Assembly: GCF_949628265.1 (NCBI RefSeq)
Contig: NC_088787.1
Location: 17,846,501-17,910,500, forward strand
Length of the DNA stretch: 64,000 bases
Direction: 5' to 3'
DNA from: Cloeon dipterum
Lineage: Eukaryota > Arthropoda > Insecta > Ephemeroptera > Baetidae
Numbering within the stretch: the stretch's first letter is position 1; each line of letters begins with the position of its first letter. Positions 1 through 17,450 of this stretch are shown piece after piece. The translations under genes and the position numbers were made by a program. A model generated the notes under the pieces. The model ran no database searches, was not told the DNA's origin, and worked only from the letters and a program-made list of their open reading frames with translations.

Positions 1-335
1 CCTCCTGCTTTTGGATCTTTGGTTACTAGTCCTAGTTTTGAACCGGTGGGTCCGATTCCGCCCTCTTGCTTGATGTCATCCAATTTTAATGGATCTGTTT
101 TCAGTGCATCCAGGTCTTTACCACCTCCTGCAAATATCGAGAGGTAATATAGTTATACTTCAATTAGCAATCAGATAAATTCATAAAAGCTGGAAAATCA
201 TTTCTGCTTGAATTGATTTTGATTAAATCAAAGTTTTTCACACCAACCTGGTACTTCAATTTTGTCTGGATCTTCATCAAAATCGCTATCTGAAGAAGAC
301 TCTGACTCCATCTTATAAGTGCTCTTCCGAGACAA
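1..335 (-). CDS. Acidic protein of unknown function, 5' part (partial at window edge)
   Basis: I do not recognise this gene. The first coding exon is 311-248 and starts MESESSSDSDFDEDP. A donor follows at 247-246, an acceptor AG lies at 129-128, and the second exon runs from 127 off the window edge. The junction completes a glycine codon (G|GA) and the frame stays open. The visible 64 residues are very acidic and Ser-rich at the N-terminus, then contain GGGKDLDALKTDP and a Lys/Asp-rich stretch. There is no signal peptide or membrane segment, so a soluble nuclear or cytoplasmic protein is likely. An acceptor-like site just above position 335 suggests a 5' UTR intron, so the promoter probably lies further right, perhaps near 1300-1390. 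The ATG is chosen because it is the first in the exon and opens a frame that survives splicing. Confidence 0.6.
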
Positions 336-339
336 CTGA

Positions 340-946
340 AATTAAATTCATATTATTACTGTGTATGATACATACATACATACATACACGTGCAGTCTCA
401 TTGCTATTACATGAGGAAGCTTATGCGCCCCCCGAATTTATTGATCGGCCGCCATTTCGTGATCGGCCCCCTTGGGAATCACCTTTGACCTGAATCAGGG
501 GCTTCTGGGACACTCAAATGAAGTGCCCCTGAGACCCTGGGGCCTTAGCTAAAACCACAATCATCGAACACCGGCTCAAAAAATTGCATAACCCAAGCGC
601 CAGATACAAAAAAAATACGAAAAAATCGGGAATTCCTGTTTGTTTAACTATAGTATTCCCATTAATGTTAAATTAAGACTTGTTTAGTTCACCTGTGATT
701 CCCAGGAGGGATCCCTAACCCCTTGAACAAATCCTCAAAACCTTTTTCAACTGCGGATGCAACGAATTTTTTCGAGTGTGCGACTAACGCAATCTACTAT
801 GCCCGTATATAAGTAAATTTCGTCTCGATTTCAGTTTAAATTATCAATCAAATGAAGCAAAAACTAATCAAAATACTTACCGTGCGCTTTGGACGAGGCA
901 TTTCTTACTGGAACCTTTATCGAGAAGACAAAATTGGCAGACCTAA
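340..946. other. Non-coding stretch, probable 5' UTR intron of the left-edge gene
   Basis: Nothing recognisable as coding. It holds a short CATA microsatellite near 368-388. A GC-rich block at 425-545 has repeated GATCGGCC-like words and could be old repeat material, but no ends or family can be assigned. Confidence 0.4.
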
Positions 947-1266
947 GTGCGGAGCAGCCCCTGCTCACTCATATGGCGCGAAAATGCGCCAGCTAAGAAG
1001 TTCTGCAGCCACACACAGGTGGCAGGTCGATAGCTTTTTAAGCCAATCAGAGGCCGTCTCGGAGTTTGTTGCCTGTTACGCCCACGAAAAACTCCGCACA
1101 TACGCCCCTCTTCTCCTCCCTCTGCCCGTGGGCGTAACCGGCAACAAACTCCGAGACGGCCTCTGATTGGCTTAAAAAGCTATCGACCTGCCACCTGTGT
1201 GTGGCTGCAGAACTTCTTAGCTGGCGCATTTTCGCGCCATATGAGTGAGCAGGGGCTGGTGCGGAG
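947..1266. mobile_element. hAT-type MITE, near-perfect 304-bp palindrome with 8-bp target-site duplication
   Basis: The element runs from 955 to 1258. Its two arms, 955-1086 and 1127-1258, are each 132 bp and are reverse complements with a single mismatch; the spacer is 40 bp. The ends read CAGCCCCTGCTC...GAGCAGGGGCTG. The direct repeat GTGCGGAG flanks it at 947-954 and 1259-1266. An 8-bp duplication of the form nTnnnnAn and CAG...CTG termini are hallmarks of hAT transposons. There is no room for a transposase, so this is a non-autonomous (MITE or fold-back) copy. The same peptide (beginning MRQLRSSAATHRWQ) can be read from both strands, a consequence of the palindrome and not a gene. One mismatch between the arms and an intact target duplication suggest a young insertion. 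Confidence 0.88.
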
Positions 1267-1400
1267 CCAAAGTGTTTTTTATTTATTTAGCTAGCACGCA
1301 CAGCTGCCATCTTGCGGGAGAACGGACCAATCAGAGAGAAGCCCCCAAAGCTATTTAAAAATGTGCGGCGTTACCACATCGACCAATAAGCAGCCGCGAT
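1267..1400 (-). promoter_or_regulatory. Candidate promoter with two CCAAT boxes and a YY1-like site
   Basis: CCAAT occurs at 1327-1331 and 1383-1387. GCCATCTTG, the YY1 core, lies at 1306-1314 and reads CAAGATGGC on the minus strand. YY1-like sites just inside the transcript start are common at housekeeping promoters. It fits a minus-strand promoter for the left-edge gene, with the MITE inside the first intron or leader. This is inference from motifs only. Confidence 0.35.
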
Positions 1401-2029
1401 CGTGAATTGGAAAATTAAAAATTACGGATGTCATTGCTTAAAACGTTGAATAAAATAAGGAAAATGCATGTTTTTTTCATATGAATGTCATCATAAATCT
1501 CTCTGTTCTCTGTTGTTTAATTTCCTATATCCATTTTCTTTTCCTTAATCATGGACTTCTTTTATCCTTCTAAAATTTATCCTTTGTTAAACAAATATGA
1601 ACCCCCCTTGTGCCACCCTTATGCAACATCGCATTAATCGCGATGAGGTATAATGTTGTATGTATTTCTGAATTTTGATTCAAGTCTGCGAATCCTTAAT
1701 TTATGTTGCGACTCTCACGCATATATGCAGGCATCTTTGTTCATTAAAAAATCCGACAAAATGTTAAACAATTGAGAAAAAATATGAATCTGATCCAAAT
1801 TTAAAATTTCTATCCGATATCAAATACAAAATGGAAGAAACAAAACGTTTTGCTCCAGGAGTCCCTATGGTATAATGAACTATGTATAATATATGCAAAA
1901 AATTGCCTTATTTAACTAGATAGTTATAGTTTTCTCATTTTTTGTATAGCTCGCAAGATCAAAATATTTTGGAAACATTTTATTAAAGGTCTTAGAGAAA
2001 AGAACTAAAAATCAATTTGATGAATGGTT
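1401..2029. other. AT-rich intergenic stretch
   Basis: No coding exon, RNA gene or repeat recognised. It separates the presumed promoter of the left-edge gene from the 3' end of the RABGGTB gene. Confidence 0.4.
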
Positions 2030-2035
2030 TTTATT
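2030..2035 (-). terminator. Poly(A) signal AATAAA for RABGGTB
   Basis: AATAAA on the minus strand about 67 bases past the TAA stop at 2104-2102. Confidence 0.6.
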
Positions 2036-2101
2036 TAGTTTCCTTGTCCATAGTCCAAGAAAAAACTATCAAAGCTTGTAAATGTGGTCAGATGAAGAGG
2101 A

Positions 2102-3483
2102 TTAGGAAACATCCAGTCTCTGCGGGGAGAGTCTCAACTTGTTGATAACACTTTTGGGCATGCAGTAGGTAGGATCAACCACTTGCAAAGTCGATTCTCC
2201 CAAGAGTGAAAGCGCTGCCAAGCCAAAGAGTGTGTGGAATGGATCAGGCATGTTCCCTGGTCGATCAGCAAAACCGCCTTCACTGTCTTGGCAAGCAGAA
2301 ATAAAGGTGCACAGCTTTTGCTTGTCAACCCAGTGCAGGCGGCCAAGCATGCTCAAAGAGGCCAACACCCACCAAGAATAGCAGACGTCAGGCAACTTTT
2401 CTGGACGCCCATTAAGCCCACCTGATGGAAGTTGTCTTTCGCAAAGCCACCAGCCCAAAGTGTCTGCGTCCACCAAATCTAAGCGACCTGGAAATGTTAT
2501 ACTTTTTTTAGATGGAATGAACAAATAAATTGTTAACTAGTTTTAACTCTTCAAACCCTCACCTACTACAGAAAAGTAGCCAACACAACAATATATCAAG
2601 CCTGCATGACTTTCAGAACCAGGTCGAGAACCAAAGCCGCCATCAAAGTTCATACATGAAACAACAAACTCTGTAGCTTTCTCAACATCTATATCATTCA
2701 AGCGACCCTGAAAGCAATTTTGAATTTAATATTCATTTTTCAGAAGTAAAAGTAAACGTACAATTAGAGAAAGACATGCAACAGCACAGAAAGAAAATCG
2801 AGTATCTTCTTCTCCCCATTTGTCACCAATAAAACTTCCACTTGGCTGTTGAAGGGATTTGATATAGTTCACCACCTTGTCTTGTTCTTGGTCACTCAGT
2901 TTTTCATCATAAATGCTAAGAATCTGAATTTAAATTATGCTTAATGGTTCGTCCTCACTGTGCGAATATTTTACCTGAAGCGCACTTAATGTGTAAAGCA
3001 GGTGGGGATCATGACCTGGACTTGAGCTGATCCCACCACTGACAGGGTCTTGACATGATCTCACGAATTGTAACACTTCATCTTTGTTCATTCTGTCCAG
3101 CTCTCCCATCAGTGCCATTGCTGTCAGACCCCAGTAAATGCCAGACATTCTCAAATACTCTGTCATGCAATATTCCTGAAGGATACAAAAATTATTAATA
3201 TTGATATAAACGCACTTTTAAGGTTATCTAATTACATAATCTTCTTTGTTTTCTCCATATGCAGCGATATAGTCAGAATGAACTTTTAGCGTCAAAGGTT
3301 TAGCAATCACGCTGTTCAAATCAACATCCTTCTTTAGAGCCTAGAATATTAAAATAAGTTTGCTATCACTTGGAGCAGTGATCAGCTCAAAATAATCGGG
3401 GATTTGAATGAGATTATTCTAGCTAAAAGATTTAAAATATGACTTTGTTACATGCAAGGATAAATAAACAGAAAACTCACCAT
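2102..3483 (-). CDS. RABGGTB: Rab geranylgeranyltransferase (GGTase-II) beta subunit, 333 aa
   Basis: Catalytic subunit that adds geranylgeranyl groups to C-terminal cysteines of Rab GTPases, working with the alpha subunit and Rab escort protein in the cytosol. Six coding exons join in phase: 3483-3481, 3340-3236, 3175-2975, 2923-2762, 2707-2563, 2487-2102. The protein is 333 aa, against 331 in human. Recognisable blocks include [63 protein letters not shown] and DPFHTLFG. The zinc ligands known from the rat enzyme are present: Asp and Cys in PDVC and His in DPFH. The QDSEGGF and PSGGL blocks belong to the prenyltransferase alpha-alpha barrel repeats. Oddly, the start ATG is exactly the last three bases of its exon (donor GTGAG at 3480-3476). 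The gene is divergent from HINFP. Confidence 0.95.
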
Positions 3484-4188
3484 TATATGTATGTATGAGG
3501 AACCACCTATTTTATTCAATCTAAATTTTTGTATAAGAAGTTATTTTAAAAATTAATTTTAAATTATAAAATTAGAGGAATTTAGGGTCGTTTAACTGTT
3601 GCGTCAAATTAATTACAGCGACAGAGACAGTCAGACCTGAGCCAGACTGGCAAACGGCCTTCTGCTGCAATCATTTCCTTTAATAAATAAACAAGTGGGC
3701 GTGCCAGTTGCGTGCACAATTGCTCTTGTTTGTCTCCGTTGCTCATTGGGTCACCTGATTGAGAGCCTCGCAGACCCGCTCAAAACTCAAAAGGTAACAA
3801 GTAACAAGACAAGTGTAGCTGTAGCTGTTGGTGACCGGTGAGATTGCCGCAGCAGACACACACACACACAATTCCTGTTAGTTAATTGTTTTGCCCAACT
3901 GCACATATTATGTATGGTAAAATTACAGTTTCTGCCGCGTTACACATCTCGCCAGTTCTTATGAGAATCCCATGTTAAAGTAGGGGTAGCGAAAACTGTA
4001 GCTTTTCCATAATTTATGTTATTATGTATCTGCGGAATGCAGCGTGTAGATAACAGGCTCCCAAAGTAGATATATATTCGTACACTTTAATCCGTTTCAT
4101 TTTTATTGAATTTTGAGAACTCATTTTCTTTGTTCCTTGACCATGCACCATCTAGTTGTTAAATACCTTAAATACTATTCTATTTTAG
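3484..4188. promoter_or_regulatory. Shared divergent promoter region and HINFP leader intron
   Basis: About 740 bases separate the two start codons. A CCAAT box (ATTGG at 3745-3749) lies in the middle. A good donor (ACCG|GTGAGA, GT at 3838-3839) and an acceptor (TATTTTAG, AG at 4187-4188) suggest that the HINFP leader is split by an intron of about 350 bases. A short CA repeat lies near 3858-3871. No other coding sequence is seen. Confidence 0.5.
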
Positions 4189-4225
4189 GTGACGAAAATA
4201 CTGGATACAGAAAATTTAAAACAAA

Positions 4226-6711
4226 ATGAAGCGCTCAGCCAAAGTTGCTTTCAACAACGATGATTCTTCTGAAGTCGATGACCCAGATGCGGCTCAAATA
4301 AGCAGGGAAAAAGGAAAAGAAAGTGCTCCATCTAATAGCAGCACCTGCGATGCTGAATTAAAACAAATGGACAGAAATTCCGTCAAGAAAGTAGTGGCTA
4401 ATGTCAAGAAGCAGATGCTCACGTTGCACTGCCTGTGGAAAAATTGCGGCTTCAGTAATTCAGGCAATGTCAGCAAATTCGTTGACCATGTAGCCACTCA
4501 CATCAGTCAGCTAGAGGTGTTTCAGTACGAAAGCGAAGAATTTTGTAAAATTTAAATTTCTGAGTCGAAAGTCTCACTAAAATAGCATTTTTACAGCTTT
4601 GTGTTACAAGTGCTTATGGGGTGAGTGTGGGGCGTTTCTGAATTCAACTCTGGAGGCTCAACTGCATGTGTATTATCACGGAGCATACCAAGAGGCAATT
4701 GAGTTTGGCACGGCAGTCATGGCACATGAAAATTTTCCAGTAAGTAAAACAGTTTTCCACCAAAGCTTAATCTCATATCTCATATAAACTAAATCCATAG
4801 CAATGCAACAGGATCAGCGGCTTCAAAGACTGTATCTCTGAAGATTTTGACACCTCCAAGAAGCCAAAGTGTCTTTGGAGTTCGTGCACACAGCCTGAAT
4901 TCATTAATCCCTACAAATTCTATGAACACGTCAGTGGTCATGTTTCCAACACAGATTCTAAAGCTGAGTGCTGTGCTTGGGATTGTAAAACTATACTAAA
5001 TTAATTGGTTCATTTTACTAACAAAGAACTTTCCTCAGATTGCAACAAGAAATCTCGTAGCAAAAATGACCTGCGCCGTCATGTGGTATGTCACACAATG
5101 GAGAAATGCATTGCTTGCCCCACTTGCTCTGTTTCCTATTGCTCCGTTACAAAGTTTTTTGATCACTGCGTTCGGCAGGCTAAAGGTGGGTTGGATTTTA
5201 TTCACTGTTTCAAACACGAGTACAATTAATATTAACCTACTAAAATGATAGAAAATCGTCAACTTTTTTATTTATTTTGGGCTATTCATTTGTAGTGCTG
5301 TGAAATTCACAGTGTGAATATAAGACTGTTTTTTCCCAGTAATAGTTGGCTATTTTTAGACTGTTATTAGGTGCTAACTTTATGGTCATTTCATAATGGC
5401 TTTAATCGTGAATTTTTGGCTAGTTATAAGGCCTTTTCATAAAATTCAGTGCTCACAAGTTGAAATAATTATTGCCCATTTTACAGATAAACCATTTGAG
5501 TGCGACATTTGCGGTGAAAAATACCCGTCATTACGAATTTTGAAAACTCATCAGCGCTGCCACAAAAACACACTTGAGTGTCCATACTGCGATTTTACCA
5601 CCAGTGGGCCTTCGCACTTATCAGAACACGTTCGTAGGAAACACCTCTCAGCCAAACCGTTCAGCTGTCAATATTGTGACTACAGGTTTGTGTTTAAAAA
5701 ATTGTGTTTGTTTTACTTGATATTAACTGTGTATAATGTTAGCACCAAGACCAAAAAAAGTCTCCAAGATCATATGTACATCCACTTCTCTGATGCAGTG
5801 CGTAAGTGCACCGCTGATGGCTGTGGTTACAAATGCAGATCCTACTATAGTATGGAGAAGCACAGAGCAGAGGTACTCAATATTTGGCACGTATAACTGC
5901 ATAATTATTTTATCAAATTTTTTCTCCAGAAACATGGCATTGGTATAAGATTGGGATTCAACTGTGACATGTGTTCCATGAAATTCAGGAGAGGAAAATC
6001 TCTCAGACTCCACTACGTTCGGGTGCACAAAATCACACTGTCTGAGAAAGTTGAGTGAGTAATTTATATTATTTAATTTGAGGGGGGTTCAATAAAATAC
6101 GTTGCATTATTTATTTTCTTCAATGGGTACCAATGGATTCCAAAGAAATAGATGTATCTTTTTTAAATTTAAACTTTAAAGCAGGACGGTTCATTGAGAA
6201 TTGCGATTAATATTGTTTTACTCACATCTGGATTTCAAATTTTGTTCAACGGTTGTAAATTTAAGGAGCTATTCTGAGCAACATTGTTTTGAAAATGATT
6301 TTCAGATACTTTCGCAAAGACGACGGCTCGCATCTAGTGCTTCCCAAAGATGTCATTGACCGTGCTGAGAAAGAACATTCATCAGGTTCACCCGCTGAAA
6401 GTGACAGCAGCATAGACTCTGAAAGTTCTCTCTTTGTCACCTACGACCAGCTTGATACAGATGGCAACGTGACCTCCAAAGTGCTGGTTGGCACGCAGTC
6501 CATGACGTACATGCCGCAAGTGCTCACTATGCCAAACAACCCTGTCGAAGAAACGTCGCAAGAGCAGCTGACCAATATGAACCCCATCCCCCTTACCATC
6601 GATTATCCACCTATGTTCATCTTTCAGAGCAGCCTCGACTCGCTCCGTAACGCAAACAAGGATGCAGCAGCCTTCCACATCATTATGCAGAAGCCCACTG
6701 AGCAGGGGTAG
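4226..6711 (+). CDS. HINFP: HINFP-like C2H2 zinc-finger transcription factor, 550 aa
   Basis: Orthologues of histone H4 transcription factor (HINFP/MIZF) bind histone H4 gene promoters at the G1/S transition; nuclear. Eight coding exons join in phase: 4226-4544, 4597-4739, 4801-4984, 5039-5185, 5487-5685, 5743-5872, 5930-6054, 6306-6711. The protein is 550 aa, against 517 in human. The N-terminus (about 55 residues) is charged and disordered. About ten C2H2-type fingers follow, including LHCLWKNCGF, CLWGECGAFL, CLWSSC, CAWDYC, ACPTCSVSYC, FECDICGEKY, LECPYCDFTT, FSCQYCDYR, CTADGCGY and FNCDMCSMKF. The repeated LW-x2-C form and the finger with TKFFDH but no normal second His match HINFP. The C-terminal 135 residues are acidic, Ser-rich, then hydrophobic (IPLTIDYPPMFIFQSS), perhaps an activation region. 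Introns cut through several fingers. Confidence 0.9.
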
Positions 6712-6899
6712 CTCCTGAAGTGGTGAGTACCACACAACTGTGGTTACAATAACTTTGTGAATCGATTTACAACGTTTATTGTCACTACAAAGGAAGAGTG
6801 GCAGAATGCTATTGTAATTCAAGGACCAATAATTGTTTTCTAGACATTAATTTAGAATTTGTTAGGTGGATACCGCTATTTCATCTTTATAGATGTTCC

Positions 6900-6905
6900 A
6901 ATAAA
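6900..6905 (+). terminator. Poly(A) signal AATAAA for HINFP
   Basis: AATAAA about 190 bases after the TAG stop at 6709-6711. The convergent CSP gene has its own signal about 65 bases further on. Confidence 0.6.
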
Positions 6906-6967
6906 ATGTCTTGAAACTAAGAAATAACAATTTTACTTTTAAAAATATAGAATTTTTTCCCTTCTCG

Positions 6968-6973
6968 TTTATT
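6968..6973 (-). terminator. Poly(A) signal AATAAA for the chemosensory protein gene
   Basis: Minus-strand AATAAA about 150 bases past the TAA stop at 7123-7121. It lies so close to the HINFP signal that the two 3' ends nearly meet or overlap. Confidence 0.55.
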
Positions 6974-7120
6974 AGTCTTCTCACAAGAGAGCGCTATAAA
7001 TAGAGAGTATACTTAAATGCAGTGAGGCTTTCATTTTTAGAGAACGCACAATGGGAAAATTTGTCTAGTCGGCAGCGATTTCTTTGTTCAATTGGATTGT
7101 GAAAATGCAGAATACGAAAA

Positions 7121-7533
7121 TTACGTAGATCCGAACTGACGCACGATTTTGGACCATTCCGCTGGGTGATTGCGCTGAATGTGGGAAACAACTTTCTGGA
7201 TTTGCCTCTTCTCTACCGGTGTGCATTGGAAGCAAATGTTCTTGATCACCAGAGGTGCTAGTGCTGAAAATTGACGTACAAGATTAAATCATTGAAATTT
7301 AAAATGCGAAATTAACTACCTTTGAGCTTTCGTCCGACGGGGTCGCAGGGCACCTCGCCGAGGACACACTTGATTTGGCGCTTCATATATCTTGAGTCTT
7401 TTAGCGCGTTCTCCAGTGTTTGGTCCGACAAGGAGGATGGTGGTGGCACTGGCTTATCTATGGGGGCTGCCTCAGATTCGTCAGTATCCGCGAGCGCCAA
7501 AACTAGCACCACTGCCAAAACTGAGAAACGCAT
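7121..7533 (-). CDS. Chemosensory protein (OS-D/A10 family), 118 aa, secreted
   Basis: Small soluble secreted protein of the CSP family, which bind hydrophobic ligands in sensillum lymph or other tissues. Two exons, 7533-7320 and 7263-7121, join at an alanine codon (G|CA). The N-terminus MRFSVLAVVLVLALA is a signal peptide. The four cysteines follow the family spacing exactly, C-x6-C-x18-C-x2-C (CVLGEVPC ... CFQC). The motifs PCDPVGRKLK, TPVEKRQIQK and HPAEWSKIVRQF are typical, and the phase-1 intron lies after the GRKLK stretch. The mature protein is slightly shorter at the C-terminus than many CSPs. A possible leader intron acceptor lies just above the ATG. Insects usually have several CSPs; only one is present here. 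Confidence 0.94.
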
Positions 7534-10518
7534 CGCTGATCTGAAGGCCTAAAAGTTTAAAAGGAAAAGGGATGAATAAATTACCTCTTCTTTTCCTGTG
7601 AGAGCAATAATTTTTACTGTAAATATCGTTTGCCAAATGCTAACTTCCTTTATTCTTTTGGAGACGTTTCTCCTTATTTGTACTAAAGTGAAAATTTATG
7701 TCTGCATTATGCTCAAATTAGTTAAAAGTGTTGCAATTTGGCTTGTATTTCAAAAAGATTAATATTACTGAATTTAAAATACAGTTTTATCTTGGCTTGA
7801 CATTTTTAGCTAGTGGGATAAATGGTTCACTCACATATCAGAATAGTAACCCCGCGTACAATTACATATTTTACTAATCATTTCACGGTAGGAAATAAAT
7901 GCCATTACTTGATTATTTTGTATAAGCGGAAAGTAATTAACACATTTTAGCAATGCTGTTGAGAAAGCTATATATAATCTACAATATTTTAAGTGTATTT
8001 GCGCAACTACGTATTCTTGAGTTTGCTCTCGCGGAGAATCCTACCTCTCGCTCTGCTCTGATTAGCTTTTAGAAACTTAAAAACGTGATACATTTACAAC
8101 TCAATACCGTCGAGAAGTTTCTCGATTAAATTTGAGTTTTTAATTTAGATACTCGGCGAACCTGGCCGGCTTTTTGCGTCAATGGCTTGTCTAATAGTTA
8201 GAGGAATATACCAAAAAAATAAGGATTCGTGCAAGTGCAGTGATTTGGAAAGAACTGCGTACTTTGTGATTCATATATCAAGCAATCAGCCTCTTAATTT
8301 CAATGTCGCGTGGACACAATAGCTCGAATGGTGGAACAAATCGCTGCTTCATCACGAACGAATGCGCTACATGATAATTACTGGAGCAGCTTGTTCAAGG
8401 TAATCCCTGACTTTGCACAAACAACTCACAATACCAATGCAGTGTAAAAATTGCTTTTTGTTACACAATTTGAATTCCCAGCTACAAGAACTGCATCACC
8501 GAGATTAAAATAAACATAATTAAAATAAACACGTAATTCCACTTTGGAGATTAATAGAAAAAATTCCCCTTTTAAAAAGAAAACGTGAAATTCTGACCTC
8601 GTGTTTAAAAAACTCATTCCACCCAATGGCTATTAACAATTTTCGAGAAGTAAATATGAGCCAAAAGGCGGCGGCATACCTGCATCGTGTATTCGTCGAG
8701 GACGCGCGCGTGTGCTGCAAGCAAAGTGCACCAAAGGACTAGTCGAAGGTGGTCACAGCTACGAGACTTTGTAGGTCGCGCAACGAGCAGAGAAAGTGAG
8801 CGCGCGGCGTCGATCGAGGGGGAAAGTAATACCGTAAATATACACAACGCGTGGAGCTATGAGTGAGTATGAAGTGACGCTGGGACGCTCTGACGCTGGA
8901 TGCAGCAGCTCTCTTGACGCGAGTCAGGTTGTGAAAGGCACACGGGCTATCCCAGCATTCATTTCCGCCATTCTTCCGTTTGGTACGAAAAATTGGATAT
9001 GTATTCAACATCGATGCACTACGTCAGGGCCAGCTCGAGGGCCGCCGCGTGACCTTGAGCTCTGTCTATCAAGCTGAATCCGTAATTTTTCTATCTTAAA
9101 ATTTAAATCCTTCTTATTCTGCATTTCGATCATTAACTAGGCTGTGCTTTATTTTTGCATTTTTTAAAAATTGTTTTAAGACTGGATCCCTGGGATTTTA
9201 TAGATAAAAATATATTAGTATTCATAATTGAGACATTATCATGTATTCACAGCACAAAAACGATAGGAAATGATTGTCTTGGAAAAACCCAACTTATATC
9301 AAAGATAATTATTATTTCAACTGTGTTCAAGACCAGCTCTACCAAATCTCGAACTCGTTAGAAATTGTGCTCAGCGCCGCCTTGGATTTTCCCATTTGAT
9401 CCGGTTAGCATTTTTACTCTTGCGTTATACCGTGTCATGGTTATAATGATGCAAATGGTTAACTGCTGGGGAGGTTTTGAACCGATGCACATCATTTCAG
9501 CTGTTGTGACTGACAAACGGATTGTTTCCGCTTTCCAATGTCATATTGCTGCGTGACAATGATTTTAACCTTCCATTTCGCGCCGCTGCTTTCCGCCAAA
9601 CATGAAACTGCGTTCGTTAACCTTGTTGCGTCATTATGCTTGTTCAGAATATAAATGAAAAATACAAAATTATCCATCAATCGTAAAGAAATTATTTGCT
9701 TTTGGTGCCAGTCAAGAGGAAAATTTCATGAAATTTAATAATTTCATCAAATTTTTAAAAAAAAAAATTCAAGCAGCATCGATAAAATACACTTAATGCT
9801 GTTTATTTTTCACTGCAGTTTTATACTCATTTTTAGAAATGGTGACCATTTCACCCCAATTCGTCTTTTTTTCCACGCTGGCACCTGGTCCCGATCACCC
9901 TATTTTCATATGAACTGGGATTTTTGTTCTGTTTTCTAGAAGAACACCAAATATTCAATTCTAAAAATGATCACAAACCTGTGTTGCTGTTGCTAGAAAC
10001 GAGGAGCTCCGTGCAACGATCTACTCTTCTGATGCACCACTAATAAAACTGAGGCACCGCTGGTGTTGAGGAATGCATTTTTTGTTCGTCTGTGCCTTTG
10101 GGAGGGTCTTTTAAAAATATAGATAGTGCCTTTTCCAGGTAAATGCACTAGCTAGCAAAGGTGGACGTGGCGAGGAGAGATCAAAAACCCTCACGTGAAC
10201 ATTCAAAGGAAGGCAAGTTTTAATACACAAGGTGCACAACTCTTTTTGTAGAGTCAGAAATTTAGGTACACAAGATTCCTACTCTTAACGTGCGCAAAAA
10301 AGTAGTATAGTTCTCATTGTTAGGTTTACACGTTCGTTTCTCTTTCCTTTCATAAAAATAAGAGGAACACTTCAGATTTTTACTTACAACGTAGAGCATC
10401 ATGAAAAAGAACAATATATATTTTTGTTGACTCAACGAATCACACATTTTCTCCTCCTGGAAGAGTGCTAAAGCGCAGGAAATCCGTTCATCCGATTAAA
10501 TTTAGAGCGCCCTTAAAA
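7534..10518. other. Intergenic stretch between CSP and CaMKIV-like genes
   Basis: No exon recognised on either strand. A small tandem duplication of ATTAAAATAAACA-like sequence lies near 8504-8530. The block at 8640-9070 is GC-richer with many CG dinucleotides and could be a promoter or enhancer. A possible ATTAAA poly(A) signal for the kinase lies at 10224-10219 on the minus strand, about 300 bases past its stop. Confidence 0.4.
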
Positions 10519-17089
<6,571 letters not shown>

Positions 17090-17450
17090 GTCGGCGGGTG
17101 TTCACCCTTGGTTGAGTCGCAGGCCACCGTCTGTTGACGACTGGAGAGGCCGGCGCTCGGCTCGACCGTGTTCCCCACGCCAGCGAGCGGCACGCCAAAA
17201 CAGATCGCCGCCGCGGTGGGTGTGACGCAATCGCCGTCGCCGCCGAACTGAATGAGCATCGACCCGGGCCTTCGAAGGACTGATGTTGCCAGTGCATCTC
17301 CCGCGATACCCTTGCACCTTGCAGTCCTTGCACAACGATGCGCGCCGCAATGCACCAAAGTCCGCCACCCCTGATGAGCTGACCCCAATTCGCGTCGCAG
17401 CGGCCATTAGAATTGGCCGGCGACACTCTTTCAAACTTTTCTGCCTTTCA
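17090..17450 (-). promoter_or_regulatory. CG-rich leader and promoter region of the CaMKIV-like gene
   Basis: The 360 bases before the CaMKIV-like ATG are rich in CG and GC, and AT-rich sequence resumes from about 17570. No TATA box is evident. The several overlapping open frames here, on both strands, are an effect of base composition. Confidence 0.4.

Noticed and set aside
852-1229. Open frames on both strands over the MITE
   Set aside because: Both strands encode the same peptide because the DNA is palindromic; the frames are a by-product of the inverted repeat.
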